64,000 nucleotides of DNA, taken from positions 204,291,949 to 204,355,948 of the forward strand of contig NC_081409.1 in NCBI RefSeq assembly GCF_030272615.1. Direction: 5' to 3'. This stretch comes from Cryptomeria japonica (lineage: Eukaryota > Streptophyta > Pinopsida > Cupressales > Cupressaceae). Positions 1 through 12,241 of the stretch are shown here, in pieces (position 1 is the first letter of the stretch; every line of letters starts with the position of its first letter). The translations under genes were made by a program, and so were the position numbers. The notes below the pieces were generated by a model, which was given only the letters and a program-made list of their open reading frames with translations, was not told where the DNA came from and ran no database searches.

Positions 1-129
1 TGTGATTGTTTAATAGTTTGATTCCAAAAAATAGTGATTCGAAGCATATTTATGGTTATTTGTTTGTTTATGAACTTTTGTTTACATATATATGTAATAT
101 GACTCTATTTAGGACAACTGATATCAACC

Positions 130-1170
130 ATGGGAAAGAACAAGCGAGGAACGATGAAACAATGAGATGTTGAAAAGGAAAGACAAATGCAGCGTATGAA
201 GAAATTACGTGACATAAGAACAATGGGAGAAGAAGGTATGTCATCCCCAACATCTAAATTCGATTTACCAAACGAACATAATGCACCTAATGCAATTGAA
301 GAAGAGACATTTGATTTATCATATGAACCTAATGCAATTGAAGAAGATATTGCATTGAATAATCAATTAAATGATGAACATACACCTTCTCTATTTGATG
401 AATTGAATGTACATAATGCACCGATGTTAACACCTCCTAGAATCATTCGTAGGAAACCAAAGTATCTAATTGACATTGATGAGAATATATTGAAGCCAAT
501 GCCCAATAAAATGAATGAATGAACTTGTAGGAGAATGGTTAAAAGAATATGGCAAAACTATTTTGAAAACTTGAATCAAACTGCAAGATGTCAATTAATT
601 GTTCAAATGATTAAAAATTTGAATTTTAGAGAGACAATGAAAATTCTGGGCCTAAGATCATCTGAAAGTAACAGTGAAAGAACTATTGTGAGAAATCTAT
701 TTGATGCATATCAAGCTATTGGTTCAAAATCACATACTAAAGATTCTAATGCTACTCGACGTGTCATTACATCAACCATAATGAGCAAGAAAATAAAAAA
801 GATCGTTTGATAAGCAAAACAAGTAAGTTAGTAAACGTTAGTAGAACAACATTAAGTAAAGCATTAAAGAGGCGGGAAAAAATAGAGGAACCTAGCAATA
901 ATTCTCTTTGGGAATTCTCGGGTAGACTACCATGCAAAGACAAGGTTGTTGTTGATGCACTAAGAACATTAATTGAAAATTTTTTGCATGACATATTCTT
1001 CATTTCTCTAACCTTGTTGTTGCAACAAATATTCATTTGATGAACTATCGTGGTAGACCTCATAAGAAGATTTTATGGAAAGTTTGTAAATCTGACCACA
1101 AGACAATACTTGACACAATACGGGTTAGAGTCGATCCTGAAGGCTCGCTTGATTGATTCTACGGTTCAGA
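130..1170 (+). pseudogene. Broken ORF of unknown plant family with HTH-like stretch
   Basis: A reading frame opens at ATG 130 (MGKNKRG...) and can be followed to about 1,170. It is broken by TGA at 163-165, TGA at 520-522, a frameshift near 800-810 and further stops after 1,040. The N-terminal part is basic, then acidic with a repeated PNAIEE motif (around 290-350). The middle part (535-810) is rich in Asn, Lys and Arg. The stretch around 825-880 (KLVNVSRTTLSKALKRR) looks like a helix-turn-helix recognition segment, which would fit a DNA-binding or transposase-like protein. I do not recognise the family. The same frame continuing through the stops, and a clean frame switch, argue for a decayed gene rather than chance ORFs. 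Function is not assigned. Confidence 0.5.
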
Positions 1171-1239
1171 GTAGAATGATTTATAGAATTTTGTATAAAT
1201 CATCGACGAATTGTTCTATATTCATTTTTTGTATATATA

Positions 1240-1490
1240 AATGCCCATGAGCTGATTTTTACATGTTTAGGGGAATAATTTTGTATATTTAAATGGTAAT
1301 GAGTTGATTTGTACATATGTACATGCCAAATTTTATATATTAAAATGGCGATGAGCTGAATCGCACATATTGTAATGCCAAATTTTGTATAAAAGCCCAT
1401 GAGATGATTTTTAAGACATTTTTTTGTATAATCAAATAGCCAAGAGCTAATTTGACCATATTTAGAGGCAAACTTTTGAATAATATGTGA
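1240..1490. repeat. Degenerate ~50 bp tandem repeat, about five units
   Basis: The core ATGAGCTGATTT recurs with variation at 1247, 1299, 1351, 1399 and about 1441, so spacing is 52, 52, 48 and 43 bp. Each unit also carries TTTTGTATA and an ATGCC-type segment. It lies immediately downstream of the broken ORF. Confidence 0.75.
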
Positions 1491-1730
1491 CAATGTTTTG
1501 TGACTATTTTGTGTGTCAATGTTTTGTGACTATGTTTTGAGTATATGTGATGTGTCCCTGGTCAATCACGAGCATTCTTGATTCTTGTATAATCATGGAG
1601 AATTATTTGAGTCATTATCAGGTCATAGGGGTCATAGATTGAGACTAGATACAATTTGAGCAAAAATTGTCATTGTTGTCAAAACAATTGTCAAAAAAGT
1701 TGTCAAGCAACTTCTACTTTGCATTGGTAG

Positions 1731-2560
1731 GGTATGACTCTCGACGTTCCGACGCTTTGGGATGCATGACAAGGGCATGTCTAGTGTAAAACTGCCCACT
1801 CAGACGCGCTTGCGATGTTGGTTTGTGCACATGACGAACCAAATCAATTCTAGCCAATCCTGCAACTTTGCATTACATGCAATTGACAGTTTTTGCAGCA
1901 GGCAAAAAAATGCAACCAATTGAAAATGGCTCTGAGTCATCAAAAATTGAGAGAGGCCATTGTAGAGGAGGGTCATGCGACCCTAGGGGTTCAAATAGAT
2001 CGACCATATGTGTCCTGGATTTGAAGAAACAATTCATCAAATTTTGACAATTTTTTGGATTCAGGGCATTTGAGAGATCGCACGAGTACGGTATGACTCT
2101 CGACGTTCCGGTGCTTTGTGATGCACAACAAGGGCATGCCTAGCATAAACCTACCCACCCGAACGCACTCGCGATGTCGGTTTATGCACACGATGAACCG
2201 AATCAATTATAGCCAATCCTGCAACTTTGCATTGCATGCAACTAACGGTTTTTGCAGTAGGTGAAAAAATGCTACCAATTGAAAATGGCTCCGAGTTGTC
2301 AAAAACCAAGATAGGCCATTGTAGAGGAGCCCCACGTGACCCCACGGGTTCAAATGGATCAACCATATGTGTCCTGGATTTGAAGAAATAGTCCGTCAAA
2401 ATTTGATAATTTTTTGGATTCAGGGCACTTGAGAGATCGCACCGGTATGGTATGACTCTCAACATTTCGACACTTTGGGATGCAAGACAGGGGCATTCCT
2501 AGAGTAAATCTGCCCACCTGGATGCGCTAGCGACATTGGTTTGTGCACACGATGAACAAA
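1731..2560. repeat. 359 bp satellite-like tandem repeat, 2.3 copies
   Basis: Units begin with GGTATGACTCTC at 1731, 2090 and 2449, giving two exact periods of 359 bp. Copies 1 and 2 are full length with scattered substitutions; copy 3 stops after about 110 bp, near 2,560. The unit contains short CpG-rich stretches unlike the AT-rich flanks. No coding frame is conserved between copies. Confidence 0.88.
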
Positions 2561-2606
2561 ATTTGACCATTGCAAGCGTGAGGGTGCTCTCGCACCAAAC
2601 ACATAT

Positions 2607-2927
2607 TGTTGTTTATATTCATATTGTCAATTTTTGTTGTTTATATTCATATTGTTGATTAAATATGCAAATATTCATTTAAATTTATAAAAGGGCAGCC
2701 ACCAAATATAATGAATACACAATAATGAACTAAATACAAGGAGTTTTGTAGGGTTAATTCAACATTTTAGAAATTTAATCAAATCATATTCCACGATTGC
2801 AATGTTTTATATCATATATTTTTGTTGTTTATAATCATATTGTTGATTACATAGGCAAATGATCAATTAAATTTATAAAAGGACAACCACAAAATACAAA
2901 AAATACAAAATAATGAACTCAATACAC
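2607..2927. repeat. ~188 bp direct repeat pair
   Basis: The segment at about 2631-2740 (TTTTTGTTGTTTATA ... AATGAACTAAATAC) recurs at about 2819-2927 with an offset near 188 bp. A partial third start is at about 2607. It is AT-rich with no coding frame. Confidence 0.7.
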
Positions 2928-3089
2928 GTTTATTGGATCATATATATATAAAAGACATGTTTGCCAAGTCAATACAAGTATTACAAAAATGTGGCATATG
3001 CCATGTCCAAATCGATATACAATAAAAATGTAGAATATATCTACGTGTATTGGTCATTCTATGACCAAAACTAACACTGTATGATCCTA

Positions 3090-5681
3090 AACTTGTGGTG
3101 GATCATCAAAATCAAGCTTCTTCGATGCAGTACGTGGCTTTGTAGATGGCTGCAAAACCACAATTCAAAAGCCAAGTTAGAATTCTTTTGTAGAAAATAG
3201 TTCACAATTAACAACATAACTATGCATTTAACTATAATTCCTTTGCAATTGAAATGTAGATTACCTCATCGGCTGATCTAGGAGCTAATGTCTCCGCTCT
3301 CCTCTCCTTGTCACTCTTTGGAGTTTTCTTGAAGACATACTTAAATGGATCCATGTTATGGCCATACCGCGAAGGGGTCTATTGTAGATTAAATGTACAA
3401 TTAATACAATGTACTAACATAAATATATCAAAATCACTTAAAATCTATAATATAGAGAACAATGACGTACCTGTGCCTGAGATGCTTCTCCAATGGACTG
3501 AGGATGGCTCACCATCGATGGAGAAACTATCACTATTACCTATACAAAAAATGTTCAAAGATTAAATACAATTAATATAATGATAAGTATTGTAGGTTAA
3601 AAACAATTAATTTTACATATCAAACAAAAGTGTACCGGATCCTGAGATGCTTCTCCAGTGCACGGAGGAGGGTTCACCATTGATGAACTAGGTATGGATA
3701 TTTCCTATATGAAAAAATTATAAGATTATAATATATCACAAGTTCACATGTACGCGTGCATATAATCATGAAATCAAGAAAATAAAGTAGAGATACATAC
3801 CTCCGCCCTCTCTTGATCCATGGGCGAATCAGGTGCATTCAACAAATCCACATAGCTCAATGGCCGATGTACATGTAAAATAGACAAAAAACACTAATCA
3901 ATCTACAAACCCCAACTGATACTTGATTTCAACATTTTCAAACAATTGTACAACTAAAAATGTGTTCAATTACCTTCTTCCCATGTTTTGGCGTCTTCAG
4001 GGAATTCTTTTTCTTAAGACGAGCCCTAGACGCGGAGGGGGTACCCTAAAAAAAACAAAATTAACATGAGATATTAGTACAGATAATAAATTAAACATAA
4101 TTTTAAAAATCTAAAATGAAATGACTTGCATATTCCATCAAAACAATACATAAAAAGGGTTGTACAAAATATGATACCGTATAGCCTTGTAGGCCAAAAT
4201 CGATTGCTGAGAGCATGATGTCATCAATTTGGGACATTTGGCCCCCTGTCAAGACCTACAAACCAAAAAAATGACCAAGCATGAAAGATAGCTAGTATAT
4301 CTTGTATTTTTTTGAATTCAAAGTGTACTATTCTATTTTAACATGTTACAAAATTTATACCTTAGGCATCGAAGTTCCAACTGTAGTAACTGGGGGAGGA
4401 GTATGGGATACCGTTGCTGCATCCTGAAATGCATATTATTTGTCTCAATTTAAATCGATGTATAAATGAAAATTCATTTATGTAATTACAAATTTAAAGT
4501 GACTGATAAATAAAATGCTATGAATTCAAATCAACACACTTGTGTCTGTCACTCATGGGAAAACACCATGTCCATCAACTCATCTGTCAGCGCGAAATCC
4601 TCAGTTGTGCGGGCCTAACATCTACTCCCGCAAATCATGCACAGATGAGAGGTGGATCCATCTGCACCGGCTGCATCCCAAGCATATCCCCGAGCAACTA
4701 ACACACATATGTTAGATGGGCTCTCTGTCGCCACCTAGAGCAACTAATGGCTCATCATTCAATACAATAGGGTGTGATAACAACGTCCCATGCTAGATGA
4801 TGGCACCAGTCAATGTTGTGGCCACCTGAAGAGTCTGTAGCTCCATTGACTCTTTCAGCTCTACTGAGACAACCTGGTGCACCTTGGGTTTGGGTGCTAG
4901 GGGGCAGCGACTCTTCACAGGTAATTGCCTATGGGCTCTAGGTCTATCTTGGACAGAGCCACCACCTCTACCATGGAACTCTCCCATGTCAAAATAGTTT
5001 GGGCACACATTGAGCACAAACTCACAATATACTTTTCTCAAAAAATATAATGGCACCTCATAATTATTACAAGGTGGATCATCAAAGACCATCCACCACC
5101 TCTGCCAAAAATGATTTTTCATCTGCACATTGGTACACCAATGTATGAGAAACTTCTTTGCATTAAGACATAATGACTGACCAGTTTTGGGATCAACGAA
5201 AAGGGCACATATTTGTTGTTTACTAATATTTTTGTTTTTTAGACCCTCGTATGATAGCCCATCGACATAGAATTAATGACACCTATCCCTAAAGCTTCCC
5301 CATTTGGTAATTTGTGTGGAAACAACTATGGCACCACTAGCTAATGTTTCTAGGCTAGTGGTGAGGGATTGATGATGCTCAAGTTTGAATGTTTTCAATT
5401 TAACAATCAGTCTATTGGTTTTAGACGTATTTTGTCTTAACTGATTAATTAATTACTTCTGTGTTTCAGGTGTGTGGTCAAAAGGAAGAATTGGGGGTGT
5501 ATCTTGTGGGTTTTCAAGAGGTGCATTTGGTTGTTTTTGATGTGGATTAAAAGAATCTATTTTTTGAAACAAAAAATGAAAAAAGCCTAATCAAAATTAA
5601 TGAAATTAAATTCAAAATGTAAAACAAATTGAACAAACGGGAAAGAAAGACAAAAATAAACAAAAACTAACCTTGATCCAT
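3090..5681 (-). pseudogene. Spliced minus-strand gene of unknown family, two in-frame stops
   Basis: Exon 1 starts at ATG 5681-5679 and ends at 5672 (CAAG|GT). Exon 2 begins at 5556 after an AG acceptor and joins in frame to read MDQDSFNPHQKQ. Exon 2 stays in one frame to about 4,793 except for TAA at 5455-5453 and TAA at 5275-5273. Its centre holds a conserved-looking stretch with FYVDG, ALFVDPKTGQS, FLIHWC and FWQRWWMVFDDPP. Further short exon-like segments with consensus splice borders follow toward 3,090, for example 4361-4423 and about 4179-4255, which join in frame as ...SMPK then VLTGGQMS... . The protein looks Trp- and Cys-rich in the middle and Pro/Ser/Thr-rich at both ends. I do not recognise the family. 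It could be a decayed host gene or a gene carried by a transposon. The 29 bp repeat array lies just upstream of its start. Confidence 0.6.
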
Positions 5682-5810
5682 AGTGTCTGGAGGAGAAATG
5701 TAGCACTCCATTCCCGATTTAGGAGAGAAAATGAAGAAAAAACAAACTAAAAACGTGCTATTCACGAGAAAATAAGACCCAATTTTTTTTAGAAACTTTT
5801 TTTGACAGGC

Positions 5811-6018
5811 ACCGCATACGCGGTTCTTTTGGGATTATTAGCACGTACACGCTCATTTTCCTATAAGTAGCGCCCACGTGCTCATTTTCCTATAGGTAGC
5901 ACGTACGCGCTACTTTTCCTAAAATCAGCGCGTATGCGCTACCTTCTCTAGGCTCGAGAACAACAAACCTAAGCGCATACGCGGTCATTTCAAATTTTAG
6001 AACCGGGTACGTGCTGCT
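5811..6018. repeat. 29 bp array of CpG-rich near-palindromes
   Basis: Variants of AGCGCGTACGCGCT start at 5811, 5840, 5869, 5898 and 5927, exactly 29 bp apart, then at 5972 and 6002. Linkers resemble CATTTTCCTATAAGT. The array sits 130-340 bp upstream of the minus-strand start codon at 5681, so it may be a promoter-proximal element. Its CpG density contrasts sharply with the surrounding AT-rich DNA. Confidence 0.8.
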
Positions 6019-6077
6019 TGTTTTTTCATTTTTTTTTAATGGTGTCCACTTTTTTGACCACCATCTTTGTGCACATA

Positions 6078-6210
6078 CCCCTGTGTGTATGTATATGTAT
6101 GTATGTATGTATGTATGTATACATATATGTGTGTGTGTGTGTGTGTATACATATACACACACATACATACATACATACATGTGTATACATATGTGTGTTT
6201 ATATATGTTT
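6078..6210. repeat. Compound microsatellite with inverted symmetry
   Basis: Runs of GTAT, then GTGT, then ACAC and CATA make an imperfect inverted repeat (TGTATG units on the left, CATACA units on the right). It could fold as a hairpin. The Tyr/Thr/His-rich ORFs read through it on both strands are low-complexity artefacts. Confidence 0.85.
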
Positions 6211-6214
6211 TGAT

Positions 6215-8100
6215 CCCATAGAGGATACTTGACTTACATAACCAATGCTTAATAAACTTGTTATGATTGAAAGGTCACTAAACCATTTTTTTGAAAATTG
6301 ACATCATAAATCATTACATTTCCAATATTAAAAAAAATCTTAAAAAAAAGAAGTTTACATTTAGAAGTCTAGCAAGATGGATATCCAATCCAATTATCTT
6401 ACAAACATATTTCTACCTCAAGCTGAAAACACAAAAAAATTAAAAAATCCAAATGACAACATGAAACGCAAGAAATGAGCCTACTCTATAACACAACATA
6501 GTTTGTGAAGTTGATAGTCTTAATTGCATTGCTGCCATGATTTATTTATGCTCCAATCATCATATCATTTTAGCCCACATCTCTTTCATTAAACTCTTCA
6601 CACAACTACCATATGTCTCCAATCCATCTTGTTGCTAACACCACTTTCCTTGGATGTATTACAAGAGAATCCAATCTAGTAGTTATGCAAGCTCATAATG
6701 ATATAGATACCAAGTCTAAGAATAGTAATCTGCCTAAAGTAACTATTCCAAATGGGATATGATTTATTTATAAAGAAAGTGAAAGGTTAAGTACAAACAT
6801 TTAAACAATTAACAACTAAAATAAATTAATGTTGAAAATCATTACTATCAAAGCTTGAGAAAGTCCCGCTTTAACTAGAGGCCTCAAAGAATGGCCATGG
6901 TTTTAAACTCTCTCTACCGCGCATAGCACTGTCAAAGTCTCGTGCTGCAGAAATTTTGGTAATCCCAATAAAGCATTTCTTTGAGGCTCATGGAAAATAG
7001 TTGCTACAACTCTTTCCCGTTCCCTATACATATAAATAAATAATCTGCTTTTATAATTGAAATTAATATAATATAAATATAAATAAATAATTTGATTTTA
7101 TAATTGAAATTAATATAAATTTAATATTTGAATAATTTTTTTTAAAAATGTACTTAAAGTAATATATTATATTTGAATTCTAACAAGTAATATTGAAATT
7201 AAATATGCATTCAATTTATAATTTAAGTTATTCAATTCATAACTCAATGTATATGATTCTTAACTAATTTCATATTGAAGAAGGTATACATATTACTCTA
7301 GTTTATAAAATATTAACCTTTTTTCTTTTGAATGTATCTATGAAATTAAATGATTGGATCTTATTTCTTTGAAGATAAATTGCATGTACCTGTATCAATC
7401 ATATCATCTTAATCATCATCATTTCCTTGTTTTTCCTTCTCATTCATGTTCTCAATTATAGTCATTTCATTTAATACCAATCTATCAAAGAAAAAAATGT
7501 TCTAATTTGTCCAACGAAGAAATGTCACTCCATGATGGCTCATACCAGATTTTATCATTGTCTACTAATTATATTTACTTATAATAATGAAGAAATAACA
7601 CTCAATGATGACACATAAATAATTTGTATTTACTTACAATAATAAATAAATAATTGTTTTAGAATTCCTCAATAACATACGTGTTGGTGTACATTATGTG
7701 TGTTTGCTTTAGGCTCATTTTCCAAGTTAAATGTTTATTGCTTGTTTGATTTGACGAGTGTTCTTTATTTGGGGAGTTGGGAGGAATATTTTTTTTGTGT
7801 ATTATTTTACCTATAGCCATAGGGGAGAGTGAGAAAATTATTTTTAGTTGCATATTGAAACTAGAATAGAGAGTGACTTGGTGTAGTAGGAAATTAACTA
7901 CAAAAATATATATGATTATTTGGAAGGATATGTGCATTCATTAAAACAACATGGCATCTCACAAACTAATTATGAGTTATTGTATGGATTTTGAGTCCAA
8001 AATATAACATAATATCTGTAAGAAAAGTTTATTGTATGATTTATGGTAGGTTGTCTTCAAATGAATGCATTGATTTTTATTGGCTATTTATCACCCAAAA
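6215..8100. other. AT-rich DNA without a recognisable gene
   Basis: No credible coding frame is seen. A short direct repeat (about 7029-7075 and 7080-7125, containing TTTATAATTGAAATTAATATA) is present. The rest is AT-rich single-copy-looking sequence. Confidence 0.6.
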
Positions 8101-8162
8101 TAAAGAATTTAATATTCTAAAAAGACTTGGAAATGTAAGAAGAAGAGAGATAAGGCAATAAG

Positions 8163-9132
8163 ATGCCTCCAAGAGGAAGAGTGCTAAAGATAATAGTAGT
8201 AGTAGAAGTTGTGAGTATAGTTGATCAAATATCGAAATCCATGAAGGGACAACAAGAAAGGATGGATGTCCTAGAAGGTTATAGGAGAAGAGGTTAAACA
8301 CATGATAGGATATTTATAATGAGGAAAAGACAAATATGAGGTAATAAGATAAGAGAATGAAGATACATAGGTGATGGAATGAATGTGGATGAGAAAGGAC
8401 TATTTGATACCATCTATAGGATAGCAACAATAATGAAAATTATAATTACATCTCAATAAGTCTATAATTGAAAAATTAATTAATTAGATAACAAAAAAGG
8501 AGGAGTATTTTAAAAATGAAAATATTGAGGATCCAAGGAGAGTGAAGGTGGTGTAAAGATGGTTGAGAGGACATACTACAATTTGGTAGAAACATGTGTA
8601 GGTTGAATGGAGAAAAAATGGTAAAGAGAATATCACTTGATTTAATATGATGGTGTAAAGAATGAGGGCCAAGTTTCTACAAGATCAAAATCATCTTGAG
8701 CTACTCAATAAGCTACAAATTTTAAAATAAAAGGAAATGAGTGGGAAGAGTTACACCAAGGAGTTTAACGAATTTCCATTATGATGGTTTAGTATGGGAT
8801 GATTAATGATATTATGAAATTATATGTTAATGGGTTAACACAATGCATACAAGGTGAGTTGAGTATGGTCAAGCTATGAATTATTGAGGATCATTACAAA
8901 TATATGCTAAAAGTTGAGGATATATTATCAAGGAGACAGTGAGATTTATATTATAGAAATGTGGAAATCGTTGGTAAGAGATAGCACACTAAGGATAATA
9001 GAGACAAAATGCATGTGGCCAAAAGGAGGTATATCTAGGATAAAGAGGATAACACTAATTATAATTAGAAAATTGGCTATGAGACTCAATAAATTACTTA
9101 CTCAAACAAAGTTTGAAGATTTGATCATGTGA
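8163..9132 (+). pseudogene. Decayed Ty3/gypsy gag fragment
   Basis: The frame starting at ATG 8163 (MPPRGRV...) and later frames give a mutated gag of the plant Ty3/gypsy type. Recognisable segments are EDPRRVKV, TTIWWKHVQVEWRK, AKFLQDQNHLELLNKLQ and KEMSGKSYTKEFNEF. These correspond to the Retrotrans_gag domain, which forms the capsid shell around element RNA. The segment 8914-9132 (YYQGDSEIY...) continues toward the region that would lead to the nucleocapsid. Many stops and several frame changes show it is long dead. No LTR or pol remnant is visible next to it, so it is an isolated fragment. Confidence 0.72.
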
Positions 9133-9655
9133 GAGATAAAAGCTTTGATGGAGAATTTTATAGGTATAGATATTAGGCCATAAAATAGTTGAATGCACAC
9201 AAATGCAATAATATAATGGTAGGAGTGGAACATGAAGTTGTGTTACTTGAGATGATACTAGCTTCATTTAACTTTTGGTTTAAGTAGGCTATAGGCATTC
9301 CCTCTTGTTATAACCCATCATTTCATCATATCACTTGCATCACAATCAAATTGGAACAGTTTATTAAAATTTGACATTGATAATGCATATATGTTTAATC
9401 ACTTTTTCCTTCAATAATTTAAAACTTTTTTCTACTAGAGCTATCCACTTGAATTATTTTCTACCACCCTTTATTGTTTGTGTGATATTATCAAAAAATA
9501 TTTTCCTTCAAATACAATTAGCTAGCATTCATTAGGTTGCAACCTTTATCCCCAACCTTTGGCAAGTCCCTAGTATGAATCAATCACAACCCTAATTCCA
9601 ATTCCATTAAGATTTGACAGATTCCCATAAATATGATAAAATCCTTTTGTATTTT
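9133..9655. other. No gene seen
   Basis: AT-rich sequence downstream of the gag remnant. I see no coding frame, repeat or RNA gene. Confidence 0.5.
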
Positions 9656-9659
9656 CTCC

Positions 9660-10010
9660 TTTGATTGATTGCACACCTCATTGTAAAGCTCCCATTTTGA
9701 CATGGATATGAGGATGTTGGCAAAGGTTGTGGATTCTAGCTTCACACCTACTAATCACATTTACTTGAAAGTTTTAAAAGCATTTTTAACAAATCCCTTT
9801 TGTGTATATCTTACAAATATTGCATTCCATGAGACCACGTTTATTTGAGGCATCCTATCAAATGATTTGTGTGCCCATCTATTTTGCATACATGCCTATC
9901 AAATAATTTACAAATATAATATTTAAATGATTTCCATTATGTAATCCTTTTATGGATGTCCATACCCTCTTCAAAAGCTCCTATTTTAACATAGGGAAAG
10001 AGCTTACTAA
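9660..10010. repeat. ~290 bp repeat family, copies A and partial A2
   Basis: The segment TAAAGCTCCCATTTTGACAT ... GGCAAAGGTTG begins at about 9683, and a diverged restart (CAAAAGCTCCTATTTTAACA) at 9972, an offset of 289 bp. Related copies lie at 11,735-12,241. The segment ATGAGACCACGTTTATTTGA is shared by all fuller copies. Confidence 0.68.
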
Positions 10011-11730
10011 CAAATAAAAAATTGATTAGGTTGGAATTTATGGTCAATTTTCCTTTGTGGTAAATTTAGGTTAATTAAGAAAATGGAGCAATCAAGCTTA
10101 AACAATTTTAGATTGAATGAGCATATAGAGTGGAGTTGATTAAATTAGGTAATAGTAGTTAAATTTAAGTACAATTGCACTATAAATAATAAATAAAGAT
10201 TGAAGATTGGTATTGCTTAGTTTTGTAACCAAAGAATAAATGTTAATTAATGGAGATAATGTGATTTGTGTTTTCTAGTATCTTGAAGTGTTCTAGATAG
10301 TGATGTATATAGATCACAAATAAAACATTGTTCTTTTCTATATGTTAGATTGAGTTCATAGTTCTAGATCTAGATCACAACCATGATCTCACTCTACACC
10401 CATAAATTTAACCATTGATGATCTTTGGATTCTACTTAGTAGATTCTTAGATAAATGAACTAATAAACAATAATATCATTTTTCATAGTCTTAGTGGTTT
10501 TTTATTAAGGTAGTGTCTAATAATACCTCAAAATAGATAACAAACTTCAAACATGCATATGGATTTTAGGATGAGTACTAGGTGATTCACATTTACTAGG
10601 ATGGGTGTCATTAGATGTGCAAGATTTTCTCTTAATTTTAGAATTTTAGTGCAATTTCAAACTATTGTCCTAATAACTAATGAATCTTTGTGTGATTGAA
10701 TGTGTGCAATTTGATGTTATTTTATAGATGAACATTGCATCAAACTCAAAGGTTGTGCATACTTCACTTAGGACCAAAGTGTAAAGTTGGGTTGATGGCA
10801 AAAATGCATTTAATTTTAATTTTGCATTTTAGTAAATGAAGATCACAATTATGAGGGTGGCCTTGTAACAATGCACAAACTTGGGTTAGAGAACTAGGCA
10901 TTAATGATTCAAATTAGACAGATAAGTTAATTGGACAATGATTATGTACACACAAGTATAGGCAAAATTTTAGTTTGAAATTTAGCTTAAAAAGACAAAT
11001 TGCAATAACTAAAATGGGTTGCAATCGCCCAGAGGAGTTTATTAGTAAAAATTTAAAGCTTCCTAATGTAAGAGCTATTTCATTTAGGAAAAAGCAAGGC
11101 ATTCTAGAAGGTAAATTAGTTCAGGAGTAAGAAAATTCTATTGAACTATCTAAAATTTTCTTGAGAATTCTATGGTGAAAGATTAAGTGCTTTTTATAAT
11201 GAAAAAACATAAAGTTTGTTAAATCAAGATATAAATATGATACTATTCAAGAAATAATGATAAAACACACATTATGTATACCATTACAAAGATAACATGT
11301 TATGATAAAAACTAGCATAACAATTATATCAAAAGTTTATATATAATTTTGTAAGATTTCAAAATGTATATAATAACATTAAAAATAATATAAAATATTA
11401 ATGATGAATTACTGACATGAGATGGAAAAAAGAATATTATGTATACGACTATAGATTAAGTATAAATAACCAACAAATAGAAACACATGCTAGACAAACC
11501 TAGCTTCATACAAATAAGGTCCTTTACAACAATTTATAAGGCTATGGAGATTATGCAACATTAACATAATAATAGGTGCTTAGGTGCTTTATGGCATTTT
11601 GTCAAAAAATTCAGGTGCCTTGTCTATCAGAGAAACTGCAACTCAGACAACAAAATTCCTCTATCCGACAAAAATATTGCTTCCATTAAGCTTTATATAT
11701 GTGACCAAAACCCCTCTGCCCTTTATTCTT
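10011..11730. other. Unassigned AT-rich DNA between copies of the 290 bp repeat
   Basis: About 1.7 kb with no recognisable coding frame. It separates two pairs of the 290 bp repeat, so it may be an old insertion, but I could not find matching ends. Confidence 0.45.
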
Positions 11731-11734
11731 TAAT

Positions 11735-12241
11735 TTATTGCATACCTTGATCCAAAGCTCTCGTTTTGGCAAAGGTAGGGAGAAGGCTGGCAAAGGTTGC
11801 AAAGTCTGTCTTTGAACCTGCCGATTATATTTGCTTGAGAGTTTCTGAAGCCCTTTCAACAAATTGGTATGGCGTATATCCTGCGATAATGAGACCACAT
11901 TTCTTTAGGGTATCCTATCAAACAGTTGAGACAAGTTGTCTATTCTTCCATGTTTTGCATACATGTATACCAAGGTAGTTGCAGCTATGATATCCCACAA
12001 AATTCATTACCTTTAACCTGTGGTGCATGTTCATATCCTGTTCCAAAGCTACCATTTTGAAACAGGCAGGGAGGATGCTGGCAAAGTTTGCAGCCAATTA
12101 AATTCGATTGAAACTTTCTGAAGCTTTTTCAACAGACACATTCTGTTTATATCCTGCAATCCTAGCATTCAAGGAGACCACGTTTTTGTGCATATCCTGT
12201 AAATAGTTCAGCTGCATCGTCTATTATTCAACATTTTACAT
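11735..12241. repeat. ~290 bp repeat family, tandem copies B and C
   Basis: CCAAAGCTCTCGTTTTGGCA begins at 11,752 and CCAAAGCTACCATTTTGAAA at 12,043, a period of about 291 bp. Shared landmarks are GCTGGCAAAG, TTTCTGAAGC, TATATCCTGC and GAGACCACGTTT... . Copy C is cut by the terminal-inverted-repeat element at 12,242. A further start is seen at about 12,768, beyond that element. Confidence 0.75.
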
